Source of the DNA: Batkoa obscura | Lineage: Eukaryota; Entomophthoromycota; Entomophthoromycetes; Entomophthorales; Batkoaceae | DNA length: 64,000 nucleotides | NCBI GenBank assembly: GCA_030770535.1 | Contig: JASVEC010000028.1 | Location: 558,001-622,000, forward strand | Direction: 5' to 3' | Part shown: piece after piece, positions 33,062-46,578 of the stretch | Layout: every line of letters starts with the position of its first letter | Numbering within the stretch: the stretch's first letter is position 1 | Made by a program: the position numbers and the translations under genes | The notes under the pieces: model-generated | The model's database searches: none | Told to the model about the DNA's origin: nothing | What the model saw: only the letters and a program-made list of their open reading frames with translations

Positions 33062-33275
33062 TTTTTTTATTGATAATTTAAAAACGTTTAAAATTAATAA
33101 CTGGTGAAATCTCTATTTAATATTTTATTCCATTAAATGAACTTGAATTTCGTTAGTAATTTAACTTTCAAAAAATGTCATCTTTTTTAACAACCAATCA
33201 ATTTCATCAGAGTGATAATTAATTTTAATATAAGCTTTTAAAAATAATCACATTACTTTTATTTCTATTAAAATA
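33062..33275. promoter_or_regulatory. Shared divergent promoter of the two Etp1/BRAP2-like genes
   Basis: Only 214 bases separate the two ATGs. AACCAATCAATT near 33191 supplies a CCAAT box. Co-regulation of the pair is plausible (inference). Confidence 0.5.
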
Positions 33276-34924
33276 ATGCATACCATTCAATTCCAATTAT
33301 CAACAGACTATAAACAAAGATTAAAATCAACTATATTATCTCACTCATCTAAATCAACTTTACAAAAAGAACTTCCCACATTATTAGAAACTATAACAAA
33401 TTGGAAAACAATCCACCCTTCACTAAATATTCCCGATTTACCTTCCTTTTTAAATTTACCATTTAATTTGTATAATAAGTATTTCAATTTAAACTTAGGC
33501 GGATGTTATCTATTTGATTTTAACTTAAATCATAATATAACTACATCTACAACCCCTAATATTAGCCTTAGTGGTATCAATTTTAGTTTTTCACCAGAAA
33601 AATCAAAAACATTTATAACAATAAAAAATTATAATTTAGGTTCCAATACCAGTTTTCATTTATATAAAGAAAGAAGTGATATATTATTAAATAAATTAGA
33701 CACAAAAGAGGAATTATTACTTGGTAATGATAATGATAATTTGGTTTCTATCGTTAGCATACCCAAAGAATATAATTTATTGAAGTTATTGAATTTTTTT
33801 GATGCTTATTTAGCAAGTAAAGAATTAAAGAAGGTTAATTTATTAATTAGTTATAAAGAAGATGAAATGAAATTGATATTTAATTTAAATTTTATCAATT
33901 TCAATACTGCATTGGAGTTTTATAACCACTTTAATGGTCAACCTTTTGAAAATAATCAAGTAAGTTTTATATTTATTTATTATTATAATTTTATGTTTAC
34001 GTTTTATATTTTATATTTTATATTTAGTCATCTTATTGTTTCGTTTTATTTACTCAATTTAATTTATCCTTATCTACTCAATCTACTCAATCTTCTTCTA
34101 AATATCATTGGGAATTACCTATGTGTATAAATTGTCTATTAAGATTAGATATTCAAGTCACTGGTTTAAGAGATATACCCAATAATTTAAATAACATTTC
34201 CCAAATTCAAAACAATTTCCATTGTAAAACATGCACAATAATTAATCAAGATTTACAATTAAATGAAGGTTGTAATACGTGTGGGTTTCAACAAGATTCA
34301 TGGATTTGTATGTTATGTTCCCATATTGGCTGTGGTCGATATTATCAAGCTCATGCTAGAAAACATTTTGAAGATACTAAACATACCTTGGCTCTAGAAT
34401 TAAAGACGAATAGAATTTGGGATTATATTAGTGATAAATATCAACATCGAATTGACGATAAAATGGATGTTAATGAGAGTAGAAAAAGTAAGATGGAGAA
34501 TGTGAGAATGGAGGAAGTACAAAGGTTAAGTGAAGAATTATATCGACAAGGTATTGAATTTGAAAAAGAAATAAGTCAATTTGAAAAAGAATGTAATGAA
34601 TTGGATAGTGAAAATCAAGATATTGAAATGGAATATCAATTGAGAGTTAAAGAGAAGAATAAAACAATACAAAAAAAAGTGAAAAAAGAAAAGAAATTAA
34701 TATTTAAAAAAAAAGAATTGGAAAAAAATATTAATGAACAAAGTTTATTATTAAAGAATATAATTCAAAACAATTTATCAGTGCAAAAAGAATTAAAACA
34801 GGCAGAATTAAATTATAATGAATTAAAAGATCAATTTCAAGATTTATCTTTTTTTTTAAATTCAAAATTAAAGATTCAAAATGATCTTATTGAAGCTGAT
34901 AATGGCACTTTAATTTTAAAATAA
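33276..34924 (+). CDS. Etp1/BRAP2-like protein with degenerate RING
   Basis: Two exons (33276-33959, 34028-34924), 526 residues. The RRM-like BRAP2 domain is clear at about 150-240 (VSIPKEYNLLKLLNFFDAYL, then FYNHFNGQPFENNQSSY). ELPMCINCLLRLD follows exactly where BRAP2 has ELPTCPVCLERMD, but the central RING zinc ligands, including the C-G-H-x-F-H region, are absent; the segment is short and only a late FHCKTC pair remains. The UBP finger is well conserved (GCNTCGFQQDSWICMLCSHI, GCGRYYQAHARKHF, DTKHTLALEL, NRIWDY). A coiled coil of ~170 residues ends the protein. E3 activity is doubtful; ubiquitin binding and dimerisation should remain. The 3' end converges on SFA1, 52 bases away. Confidence 0.82.
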
Positions 34925-34976
34925 TAAAGTAATATTTATTTTAAATTTGAATTTTTATAATTTTACTTGATTCAAA

Positions 34977-36644
<1,668 letters not shown>

Positions 36645-37054
36645 TTTTAATAACTTTTCTTTTTTATGTAGAAAAAATAACTGAAAATTGAATAATTCGA
36701 TATTTATAAGAATTTTTAAAATGTCACTAAAATGATGAGATCATTTAAAATTCGATTGGTTTCTTCCATTTTGAAATTTCGCTGTTGTGATATATTTACT
36801 GATTTTGGATTTGATAATAAACTCAAAGAATAGAATAAAAACTAATTCTTATAAATATCAGGTTATATTAGGTTCGATATTGATTATTTTTACATATTTA
36901 AAAGCGTAGTTTTTGCTATAGATTAGTAATATTAAAAAATTCTATAAGTGATTAATAATTCTACTGAGTGGGAATGTACCTAGATGGAGGAGTTTGATTT
37001 TTGAAGTTGAAAACTAAATTTTAAAATTCGAGAAATGTCCATTATTTTTTAAAT
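36645..37054. other. 5' flank of SFA1
   Basis: AT-rich, no gene or repeat recognised; it ends at the target duplication of MITE copy 13. Confidence 0.45.
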
Positions 37055-37058
37055 ATGT

Positions 37059-37155
37059 GGGGGATGTATTTTTTGTAAGAATTTTACTAACAATTTTTCT
37101 ATTCAAATAGCGCTTAAAAAATGTAAAAAGTGATGAAGTTAAAGAAAACATCCCC
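37059..37155 (+). repeat. MITE copy 13 (97 bp)
   Basis: Forward orientation, with a shortened left T-run. Perfect ATGT duplication at 37055-37058 and 37156-37159. Confidence 0.88.
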
Positions 37156-37159
37156 ATGT

Positions 37160-37544
37160 ATATGCTATAAGGTTTATGACCACTTTGAAATCTTTTTTCT
37201 TATCATATATAAATAAATGCTATAATTAATAAAAAATTTATTATCATTTTTAAAATAACATTAATTATAAATACTTTTAATAATTAAATAAATAAATCAA
37301 ACTTTAATAGTTTAATTAATAATAATTAAATTTTAATAATAGGTTTCTTTAAAAGTATTATTAATTTTTAAATAACATATTTTTGAGCTTATGAGCAGTT
37401 ACAAAAAAGAACTATAAAAAATAAAAATTATATTTTAAATATCTTGAATAAAATTAAATAAAAATTAAATAATCAACAAAAAAACACTTATTAATATTAA
37501 CAAAGTTGAAGACCAGGGCTATTTTATGCATATAACAGCTCATT
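37160..37544. other. Intergenic DNA between MITE copies 13 and 14
   Basis: Very AT-rich. AATTAATAATAATTAAATTTTAATAA-type sequence near 37310 can fold on itself. No gene seen. Confidence 0.4.
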
Positions 37545-37548
37545 ATAT

Positions 37549-37647
37549 GGGGGTATTTTTTTTGGCTTCATCACTTTTTCCGTCTTTTTAGCGCTATTTA
37601 AACGGAGGAATTGTTAGCAAAATTCTCAAACATAAAAATATATCCCC
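37549..37647 (-). repeat. MITE copy 14 (99 bp)
   Basis: Reverse orientation, somewhat diverged in the core. Perfect ATAT duplication at 37545-37548 and 37648-37651. It is the last copy seen in the window. Confidence 0.88.
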
Positions 37648-37651
37648 ATAT

Positions 37652-38123
37652 GATAAACTATTAAAGCTTTTACATTAATTTAAATTTAAATTTATAAAAC
37701 TTTACTATTTTTACCTAATTAAAGTTAAATCAAACTCAGTTTTATCTGCTAATTTAATAATAAACATAAAATTATAAACATGCTTTTTTTTTAAAAATTA
37801 TTATTTTTATTTTATTTCAACTTAAAATCTACTTTACAAATTTTCTATCATTTTTCATTGCTAAATTAAAATTAATTATTTTCTAATTAAAAAAATATTA
37901 AATCTACAAAAAATAAATACTTTAAAGTATTATTCAGTTACTAATAATTCCTAAATAAATAGTAAAATAAAGCCATGATTATAATTATATTAAACTATAT
38001 ATATAGTTCAAATGGTTAAAAAACTAACAGGTTAATTACAATAAAATATTACAATAAAATATTAAAAAATAATATAAGAATAATTTTTCTTTATAATCTT
38101 TTTACTAGTATTAAGGGAACCAA
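37652..38123. other. 5' flank of tRNA-Val
   Basis: AT-rich; no frame, repeat or RNA recognised. Confidence 0.4.
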
Positions 38124-38197
38124 GTTTCCGTGGTGTAGTTGGTTATCACATCTGTCTAACACACAGAAGGTCTCCAGTTCGAATCTGGACGGAAACA
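38124..38197 (+). tRNA. tRNA-Val (anticodon AAC)
   Basis: A 74-nt cloverleaf: acceptor GTTTCCG/CGGAAAC with discriminator A, D arm GTGTAGTTGGTTATCAC, anticodon stem TCTGT/ACAGA around loop CTAACAC, and T arm TCCAG-TTCGAAT-CTGGA. No intron. A T5 tract starts at 38200. A decayed double copy of this gene lies at 40608-40738. Confidence 0.95.
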
Positions 38198-38212
38198 TAT
38201 TTTTATTATTTT

Positions 38213-38236
38213 CCTAATCCTTTTCTAAGGATTAGG
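38213..38236. repeat. 10-bp-arm hairpin behind tRNA-Val
   Basis: CCTAATCCTT and AAGGATTAGG are exact complements around a TTCT loop, 16 bases past the tRNA and just after its T5 terminator. It parallels the palindrome behind tRNA-Gly at 6745 without sharing its sequence. Confidence 0.65.
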
Positions 38237-38557
38237 CTCCAAGTACGTACTATCACCAAGTATGTATATAATTTAATTAGTCAAATATACGCAACAGTAG
38301 TAGTGTTTTACTCCTTTGTTTGTTAAGTAGATACATTGACTTTCTTATAATCGAATTTTTAATGTTTGTTGTTAACAGTAATTTGAGTATTTTAATGTGT
38401 CTAATTTAGTATAAAATCCTAGCAGCTTGGAAAGATTTTACAACTAATTCCCAATAGGGACTAAAAATATAATAACCATTTAAGTAACCAATAAAAAGAA
38501 ACCTCGTCAATTTTTAAGTTTTCGAAATATTGAAATAAAAAATATCTTTTATTCAAA
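38237..38557. other. Promoter region of the DnaJ gene
   Basis: Intergenic. It includes CCAAGTACGTAC and CCAAGTATGTAT, a near-direct repeat at about 38240-38274, and AACCAATAAAAA near 38487 with a CCAAT box. Confidence 0.35.
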
Positions 38558-40066
38558 ATGCAATTCAATGCAAGCATTTATTTAATATTAGTAATATTGA
38601 TCGGGTTTATTTTATGTGATAGTGAATATTATGATCGATTAGGGGTCAAGAGAAGTAGTAGTAAATCAGAAATTAAAAAAGCGTATAAAAAATTAAGCAA
38701 AAAATATCATCCTGATAAAAATAATAATGATGAACAAGCTAAAGAAAAATTTGTTAAAATATCGGAAGGTAATTATTTTTATTTTATTTTAAATTAGCAA
38801 CAATAATTCTCTTATAATTTGTTAGCTTATGAAGTGTTAGTCGATGATGAGCTAAGAAGGAAGTATGATAAATATGGTAAAGAAGGTTTAAAACAAGGTG
38901 GTGGCGGAAGTCATCCATTCCAAGACCCATTTGATTTATTCGAATCGTAAGCTATACTTTTTTAATCGAATTTAAACTAATATTAATATTAATAGTTTCT
39001 TTGGCGGTGGCTCTGGGCGTAATTTTGATTAAGAAAAAAAGAGTGATAATTTAATTAATACATTCATATAGATCATCGTCATAGAGAAAGAAAAGCAGCA
39101 CCATTAAAAATGATGTTACAAGTTTCATTAGAGGATTTATATAATGGAAAAGAATATGAAGTAAGTTAAACTATTTTTGTTATCTATTTTAATATTCATA
39201 ATTTTACTAGGTGGAGATATCAAAGCAAGTCATTTGTCCTAAATGTCGCGGTAGCGGAGCCAAAGATAGCAATGACGTAAAGAAATGTGATGCTTGTCAA
39301 GGACGCGGAATAAGAATAATAACTCAACAAATAGCGCCAGGCTTTATACAGCAAGTACAAACAACGTAATATTGATCTTTATAGTATAAATTTATTTTAT
39401 TTAAAAATATATTATTTAGTTGTGATAAATGTAATGGTAAAGGTAAAGTTATTAAAACAAAATGTCCAATTTGTGGTGGTCATAAAGTGATCCGCGATAA
39501 TGAAATGCTATCCATTGTGGTGGAACGTGGTATGGCAAGTGATCATGTTATTTTATTAGAAGGTGAATCGGATCAATCACCTGATCATCCTCCAGCCGAT
39601 ATTCAAATAATATTAAATACTTTGAAACATGAACGATTTGAAAGGAATGGCTCTGATCTTTATACCGAATTTGAAATTCCTTTATTAGATGTAACTTATT
39701 ATCTACTCTCTATTTATTTTTTGTCTGATGTTATTTAAACAGGCTCTTGTTGGATTCAGTCGTACACTTATCCATTTAGATAATAGAGAAGTACTTTTAG
39801 AGAGAGACCAGGTTACACCTTCAGGTAAATTATTATGTTTTTAGCTATAATGATATCAATCTCATCGATTCAGGGTATGTACAATTGGTTGAAGATGAAG
39901 GTATGCCAACTCATGAGTTGCCTTCCGAGAAAGGCAATTTGTATGTTAAATATAAAGTGATCTATCCAACTGTTTTAGACGATAGTGTTAAAGAAGGTAA
40001 ATTTAGTTTAAAAAATGAAAAGTAAATTATTAACTATTTTTAGCTTTAAGGGAGTTATTAAAATAG
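38558..40066 (+). CDS. SCJ1: Type I DnaJ co-chaperone of the ER lumen (Scj1-like)
   Basis: Hsp40 partner of luminal Hsp70 (Kar2/BiP) in folding and ER-associated degradation. About eight exons with in-frame junctions encode roughly 345 residues. A signal peptide ([20 protein letters not shown]) leads into a J domain ([24 protein letters not shown] motif, [13 protein letters not shown]), then a Gly/Phe-rich stretch with FFGGG. The zinc-binding domain has all four repeats: [24 protein letters not shown] and CPICGG. The C-terminal substrate domains follow ([20 protein letters not shown]). The protein ends ALRELLK with no HDEL-type retention signal, which also fits yeast Scj1 or DNAJB11, held otherwise. 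Confidence 0.87.
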
Positions 40067-40858
40067 TATATATATAAATATTATTTTATATATATCTAAA
40101 TAAAATAAGATTTTATTGATATTTTTATAGTATCATCCCTTTTATATTTGTATTTGAATTATAAGGTATAAAAATAAATATGATATGGATAAGCTTACAC
40201 TTAGTTAACTGTTTTATTTCTTATCAATTTAAAAGCCATTGAACACAAATAAATTATTTTTGAAGTAAAATTGTAATTCAAATTCTAACAAATATAATTG
40301 ATAACCTTTTAAAACAAGATTTTTAATAAACTAGCATTGTTTTTAATAACTATAAAAGATAAAGTTTAATACAATATAGCTGAATTAATTTCTAACTTTA
40401 TTATTACAAATTAAAAAGAAGCATTTATTAAACATTATGGCTATTTACATTTTCATGTTCAATTGTTATATGCTATTTTGAAGCATTAGCACTATTAAGT
40501 ACAAAATCGAATTATATTTTAGTTATTTTTTTCAATTTTTACAATATAAAACATAAGTAACTAAAACAATTATCTAGACTTAAAATGCTTCATAATGAGA
40601 AAATGAAGCTTCCGTAGTGTTGTTGCTAATCACACCTGCCTAAGACATACAAGATTTATATCGCTTCTCTACAGACCAAAGCAATATAAAGACTATCCAA
40701 CACACAAAAAGACTTCGATTAGAATTTGGATAGAAATATACTCATTCTTCTAACTGTGTGATTTTTTTAGTCAATTAAAAAAGAACACATAGATCAAAGT
40801 TGAAATAAAAATAAAATGGCTAAATTTTAAAAATCATTTTTTAAAATAAAACTACATT
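40067..40858. other. Intergenic DNA between SCJ1 and USO1
   Basis: Contains the tRNA-Val relic listed separately; otherwise AT-rich with nothing recognised. Confidence 0.45.
40608..40738 (+). pseudogene. Decayed tandem tRNA-Val relics
   Basis: 40608-40653 (GCTTCCGTAGTGTTGTTGCT onward) parallels tRNA-Val from its 5' end through the anticodon arm. 40694-40738 (CCAACACACAAAAAGACTTC onward, ending GGATAGAAAT) parallels it from the anticodon loop to the 3' end. About 40 unrelated bases lie between. The acceptor and T stems no longer pair well. The source gene appears to be the one at 38124, or a sister. This is either one copy with an insertion or two partial tandem copies. Confidence 0.65.
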
Positions 40859-43817
40859 ATGAATATGAATTTTCTTTACAATACCTTTGTGGCCCCAGAG
40901 ATTGAAGATACTCAATTGGATTCAAAGGATCAAATTAGCAAGTTGAAGGCTCAGTTAGAACAAGAATTAAATAAAGGAGAGACGGCCAATATTTTAAATC
41001 AGATTAAAAATTTAATTAATAATCATCAAAAAGTAATAAAGTTTTATGAACAATTTAAGATTACTAATATTTATTTAGGAAATTGGAGATAACTGTTTAA
41101 ATAATTTGATTACTAAATTCATCCTCGAAGATGATAATATTTTATTAAGCGATTACTTAGATATATTCTATCATCTATTTGATAATAAGGAAAATAAAAC
41201 TAACGAGTATTGTTCCTTTTTTTCAAAAGTAAGGTAGTCAATTTATATAAAATATAATAATAACATGTGCTTTTAGGAAGTTAAAGCGATAGAAAAGATA
41301 TTCGGCATACTTAATAAAAACGATTTTTATATTAAATACAACGGAATCAAAGTATTGCAGCAACTTTACAATTTAAGTGAAGAAACAATGAATCAAATAT
41401 TAATTAAGAACCCACCATTCATAAACAATTTAATGGAATTAATCGAAGAGGATAAAGAAATGGTACGAAATGAAATTATAATATTAATTGAGCAAATCAT
41501 TAAAAATAACGTTGAACTACAAAAGATATTTGTATTTCAAAATTTATATGAAAAAGTGATAGCTATTATTGAGCAAGAATTTTGTTTTGATGGCGGTATT
41601 ATTGTATATGATTGTATTCATTTATTAATTCAATTGTTAAAATCTAACGTTTCCAATCAATTATTTTTTATTGAATCGAACTATATTACCAGGTTATCAA
41701 CCATATTAAGTAGTTTATGTGAACAATATGATCCTAGTTACTGGCAAGATAGACAAAAAGTGAATAACATTTTAAAATTTATTTATCTAATAAACATATT
41801 AATTAATAATCAAAACAATAATGCTAATAATAATTCAGTGCAAACAAAAATATTAAAGAGTGGTATTTTTAATTCAGTCTTATTAATTATCGATATCCCT
41901 ACTTTACCAAGGATTTTATTAACTCATTTCTTATCTCTTTTGGCTGAAATTATTAATAACAATTCATATAATCAAGCTGTTTTTAAACAAACAAATTTCT
42001 TAATTGAAGACTCTATTCCAGTACTATTAATCAACCATATTCTCAGCTTAGCTTTAGAATCAGATGCAGATGAAGCTAGTAAGTTAGCATGTATTAATAT
42101 ATTTAAGGTAATATTTAGTTGTTACATTATTATGTTATATTTAATCTAAATTTTCTATAAGGCATATTTGAATAATAATACAAATGAAAAATTAAGCTTT
42201 GCGTTTAAATTAAGAATGTATAATAATAACAGAAGTCAAAGTAATTTTAGTTTCTTTAATATAGTATATGTTTAAATATTTTTAGATAATGAACATGATA
42301 AAAGTGTTGGAAATTTATTATTGGATACCATTATTTATCAAAATGAACATGAAGAAGAGGATGAAGAGGATGAAGAAGATAATGATGAAGAAAAAGAAAA
42401 CAAACAAAACGGAATAAAAAAAAATACATTAACTATTAAAAATGTAAATGCGTGGTTCGCGATTATTTTATTAATAGAGATTGCTAAAAATAACTCAATT
42501 TGTAAAGATTTGATATTAGACGCTAAATTGAATACAACAAATTACGGTAATTTAAAAATATAAATTTGTAGTAATCTATATTAATTAATAGAAGGTTCCA
42601 TTAATTTTATCCAGTTTATTTTGAATGAATTAATTAGTCTTATCAATAAAATGGAAAATGACACGAATAGGAGTGTAAAGGATGAAAATGAGTTTGAAGA
42701 TCCAATTTACTACCATTATTTACTATTTCTAGTAGTTATTATTTATGATCATACCTCGTCTATTCAGTATATTCTAAGTCAAAAAGAGAATATAAAATTA
42801 GTAAGCTATTAATAGCGTTATTTATTGTTTTATTTACTAATTTTTATTTAGTTTGTTAAATTAACCCAGTTAAATTTCAATTTAACAATTCAATCTCTTT
42901 CTATACTTGTGTTATTATTAATTTATCAATTTAATAATAATAGAAATTCATTAATTGAGCCGTAAGTTATTATTTATCATAGTTATTAATATAACATTAA
43001 TATTTTTTAAAGAGAAGAGTATAAAAATGAAATTATTAAGCAAATCGGAATCGAGAAAATAAAAAATATCAAACAAATGATCCAGTTTATTCGACCAAAC
43101 CTATCTATTAATGAGTTACTTAATAATTACAATTTGGATTTTCCATTTAATATTGTCAATTTTAATATGGACTTAGATCATCATCAGTTTTTGAACAATA
43201 ATTATGGTAATTATTATACTGATATTTATGTTTATATTTATTTTATTAGAATTGGCGCTTACTACATTTTTGAATGACATTAAATTAACACTGCCTAGAA
43301 AAAGTAAGTCTTATTTAATAATTTGAATTGACTTAATAATTCAATAATTTATTTTATAGTTGAAATTCAACTTGAAGAATATGAAAAAGAGGTTAAAAGC
43401 CAAAAACAACAACTCAATGATAAAGAGACAGTGATTGAAGCATTAAAGAAACATTTGAATGAACTATCATTAAAGATGAATGAAAAGAAAGAAGAAAAAG
43501 AAGAGAAATATAAACAAAATGAAGGTTTAGTATCAAAATTAAATGAAGAATTAAATGAAAAAGAAAAGTTACTAGTAATTAAAAACAGAGAGCTTTTAAA
43601 TAAAAACTCAATTATATCTAATAAAGAAGCTGAGCTTTTGGTAAATAATAATAAATTTAGTGCTTTGCTAAGAGAAAAGGATAATGTTATTGCAAGTAAA
43701 GAAAAGATGCTACAAAATAAAGATAAAGAAATTAAAGATAAAGAAGTTGAATTAAAAAAATTAGAGCTAGCTTTACAAGAATATACTAAAGTATCGGATT
43801 CCGTTGTTTATCTTTAA
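40859..43817 (+). CDS. USO1: Vesicle tethering protein Uso1/p115
   Basis: Golgi tether that captures ER-derived COPII vesicles. About ten exons separated by 45-75-nt introns; the total is near 800 residues, shorter than yeast Uso1 and close to p115. Most of the length is the armadillo-like globular head, with strong family matches: MVRNEIIILIEQIIKNNVEL, LQKIFVFQNLYEKVIAIIEQ, DGGIIVYDCIHLLIQLLKSN and NYITRLSTILSS. An acidic Glu/Asp run (about 42343-42400) interrupts one loop. The last exon (from about 43365) encodes a charged coiled coil of about 140 residues (KEVELKKLELALQEYTK). Compared with yeast Uso1 the coiled coil is greatly shortened and there is no clear acidic tail. Confidence 0.82.
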
Positions 43818-43965
43818 ATCATTACTAATCTTATAATAAAATTATATATCCTCTATTTTAAATTTTAGTTTAAATATACCAAATTCTATTTTTTTAAATG
43901 TAATAAGTAAAAAATAAAATTACAAAAAAATAAAACTATATTTTCTATTATGGTTATAATGATGT

Positions 43966-44431
43966 TTAAAAAGGTAAGTTGGAAATTTTACCAGCTGATT
44001 CTTTTTCTTTTTCCTATTTTCATAATTAATTCTAATGTCTTTATCCAAATAAAATCATTACCTGTTTCCATTTATTGATAGTTTTATCCATATTATCAAC
44101 TGCTGTATCCATCTTTAATTTTCTAATTTATCATTATTAGTTCTCCTATTTAGCCCTTATTAATTTATCCTTACCTATCTAAATAATTCTTTTGATATTT
44201 TGTTCCTTCCGGTGTAGCTCTAACTTCTTTGTTTTGTTTAGCAGGTAATCCTAAATCATTTGGATTCATTCCTAATAAATGACATGCTTTTCTTAAATCC
44301 GCTTGTTCTCTTAATGAGTATTTTGGTTTACACCATTTTTCATTGATAAATTGAGGAGTGAAATCGGTGGCTTTAAATTGAGTTGTCTTTAAAAAGTTGA
44401 TGTATTTGCTGTGTAATACGCGTGGCTTCAT
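43966..44431 (-). CDS. Mitochondrial large-subunit ribosomal protein mL59 (Mrpl25 type)
   Basis: Component of the mitochondrial 54S subunit specific to fungi. Three exons, the last two short, give about 121 residues. The hallmark is the W-x-x-P-x-YSLR-x-QADL block (EKWCKPKYSLREQADLRKA) followed by LGLPAKQ. After intron 1 comes KMDTAVDNMDKTINKWKQEK, aligned with the family's R-x-x-A-M-x-x-M-P-x-x-I-x-x-W segment. The protein is basic and its N-terminus (MKPRVLHSKYINFLKTT) may serve for import. It converges on USO1, with 148 bases between stop codons. The call rests on these two conserved blocks. Confidence 0.68.
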
Positions 44432-44700
44432 TTTCTTCCTTTTGTTAAAAATTGATTTTTTTGAATATTGAAAAGTGGAGTTTTTCAGAACTAGTTTTGG
44501 ATTGAAATTTTAATTTGGGATTTCAAGTATAGTTTCAAACTTTATACTATTTTAAATGAAAATCAATCGATATCAATAGTTTTTGTTTAAATTGATATGT
44601 ATATACAATAGAGTAATACTGTATATTCTTAATGAATAACAAGTAAAATTTAACAAAAAGTAAATAAAAAGTTTAATTTAAAAAAGATATACCAATCAAA
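44432..44700. other. mL59 promoter and 3' flank of tRNA-Gln
   Basis: Short AT-rich spacer. A T6 run on the minus strand at about 44679-44684 is a probable pol III terminator for the tRNA-Gln gene. Confidence 0.4.
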
Positions 44701-44772
44701 AGGTCATGCCGAGGCTCGAACTCGGATTTCAAGAATCAGAATCTTGGGTGCTAGCCATTACACTACACGACC
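44701..44772 (-). tRNA. tRNA-Gln (anticodon CTG)
   Basis: A 72-nt cloverleaf on the minus strand: acceptor GGTCGTG/CATGACC (one G-T pair) with discriminator T, D arm TAGTGTAATGGCTAGCA, anticodon stem CAAGA/TCTTG around loop TTCTGAT, and T arm CCGAG-TTCGAGC-CTCGG. No intron. Confidence 0.93.
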
Positions 44773-45250
44773 TGATTTGCATACCCTAATGAGGAAGTAT
44801 TGTATTTAATCTATTTTATTGTAGAGTTTTCTTAAATTTGATATTGCAAAAATAACTTGCCAATAATAAAAATTCAACATTTATTATAGCGGTCGACGCT
44901 TATAAGTGTATTGTAAATCCAATTGACTGCACATAAAATATAAAATACAAAAGATGAAATATAAAATAGCTTTGAAATTATTCAAATTTGGCCGGCACTG
45001 ATAATTTTCAAAAATACAATGAATTTAACAATTTTAATGATGAGGGGGTTACATTAGTTTTCAAGTTTGAAATAAAATGACTTGGTTAATGCTACAAAAA
45101 AGATAAATTTATGACACATTTTAGACTAAATGAATAATTTTATTAAAAGGCTTAAATTTAATTTTCGAAATTCAATTTTGAAGTTAGTTTTATTTTTTTT
45201 ATTTGTAACAAAGCAACACATTTTACATTTGTAATTAGTACCAAAGCATC
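44773..45250. other. Intergenic DNA upstream of PPX1
   Basis: 478 bases, AT-rich, with no frame or repeat recognised. It serves as 5' flank for both tRNA-Gln and PPX1. Confidence 0.4.
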
Positions 45251-46578
45251 ATGTATAAACAACTAAAGTCAATAAAGAACCACTTTATAAATTATATAGA
45301 CAACCTAAAAACAAACCCAAAGGATGTTTTAAGCAAACATAAGCTAAGGCTCATCATAGGAAACGAGGCTGCAGGTAGTTAAAACTATCATATTTTTATT
45401 ATAAAATCACTAATGTCACCCTAGACCTTGACTCAATTGTATCTTCTATAGCCTTAAGCCTCGCCTTGAACACACCTAAAACTCCAGCTAACGATCCAGT
45501 CATCCCATCCACTTTATCCATCCCAATCATTAACATCCCACGTCAAGACATCCAGCTCCGACCTGAAGCCTTATTCTTGTTTGATCACTGTAATCTCACC
45601 TTTGATGACATCTTATTTATAAATGATGAGCCTGTATCTCAACTGATTCAATTATTGAAAAATAACAATGGGGTAAAAGAAAACATCAAGCTTGACTTCA
45701 CCTTAGTAGACCACAACATTTTAAACCCTCGCTTTTCAAGCTGGCCAGCTACAGTATCCCAAATCTTTGATCACCATCAGGATGAAAAGAAACACTTAAA
45801 CGCAGACATACGTATAGTTGAACCTGTTGGATCCAATACCACACTTATCGTAGAGCAGATTAAAAAGTTGATTAAACAAGGTGAAGCCGAAGAAGGCTTG
45901 CTTAGTTTACCAAGTTTCGCCAAGCTTCTACTTGCCCCTATTTTGATCGATACTGTTAATTTAAAGGGTGAATATGGTAGGGTTACAGATAAAGATCAGA
46001 ATGTTGCTAATGGGCTTGGTGATATTATTAAAAATGAGAGTTCAGGTGAGTTTACTTTTGATGCTTATTTTAAGCAGTTAAATCAGGCTAAGAAAGAAGT
46101 TGGAAGTATGAATACAGTACAGTTGTTGAGAAGAGATTTTAAAACCTGGGAAGTGAAGAAAGGGATTAGTTTGGGTATTTCATCGATCATTAACTTTGAT
46201 TTAAAAGATTGGAGAATCAGGGATAAGAAAGAGTCAGAGCAGGAGGAGTACTCAGATTTACTGTCAGCTTGTCAAGAGTTTTCAGAAGGATCAGATTTGA
46301 CTATTTTAATAGTCCTTTTATCAAAAGAATACTCCAGTCCAGATAAAGACGATTTATTTAGAAGAGAGATGGTTATCTATACCAAAGATAGGTGTCTTTT
46401 AAAATATCTTCAAGATCAACTAGAAAAGTGTGCTGCTTTAGATTTAAAAAATTTAGACTATATTAAGAACACTAAGCTCATTGAAACGAACTTCATAGGT
46501 TATGAACAGAAGAACATTTCAGCTTCTAGAAAAGTTTCTTATCCTATTATTAGAGATATGTTAATAAATTATAAATAA
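45251..46578 (+). CDS. PPX1: Exopolyphosphatase Ppx1 (DHH/DHHA2 family)
   Basis: Removes terminal phosphate from polyphosphate chains (EC 3.6.1.11); cytosolic or mitochondrial matrix in yeast. Two exons (45251-45374, 45425-46578) give 425 residues. The ATG at 45251 yields MYKQLKSIKNHF, then GNEAA|DLDSIVSSIALSLAL, which matches the family's GNE-x-x-D-x-DS motif and is split by the intron. The DHH domain continues with FDHCNLTFDDI, LVDHN and the metal-binding DHHQDE, then LLLAPILIDTVNL. DHHA2 follows from about residue 240 (LLRRDFKTWEVKKG, GISSI) to KVSYPIIRDMLINYK. Codon use is a little richer in C than in neighbouring genes, mainly in the first 500 bases. Confidence 0.9.

Noticed and set aside
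39007-39071. Frame break in the DnaJ gene after the Gly/Phe region
   Set aside because: A GTAATT donor after TCTGGGC and a CATATAG acceptor restore continuity, so this is an intron, not damage.
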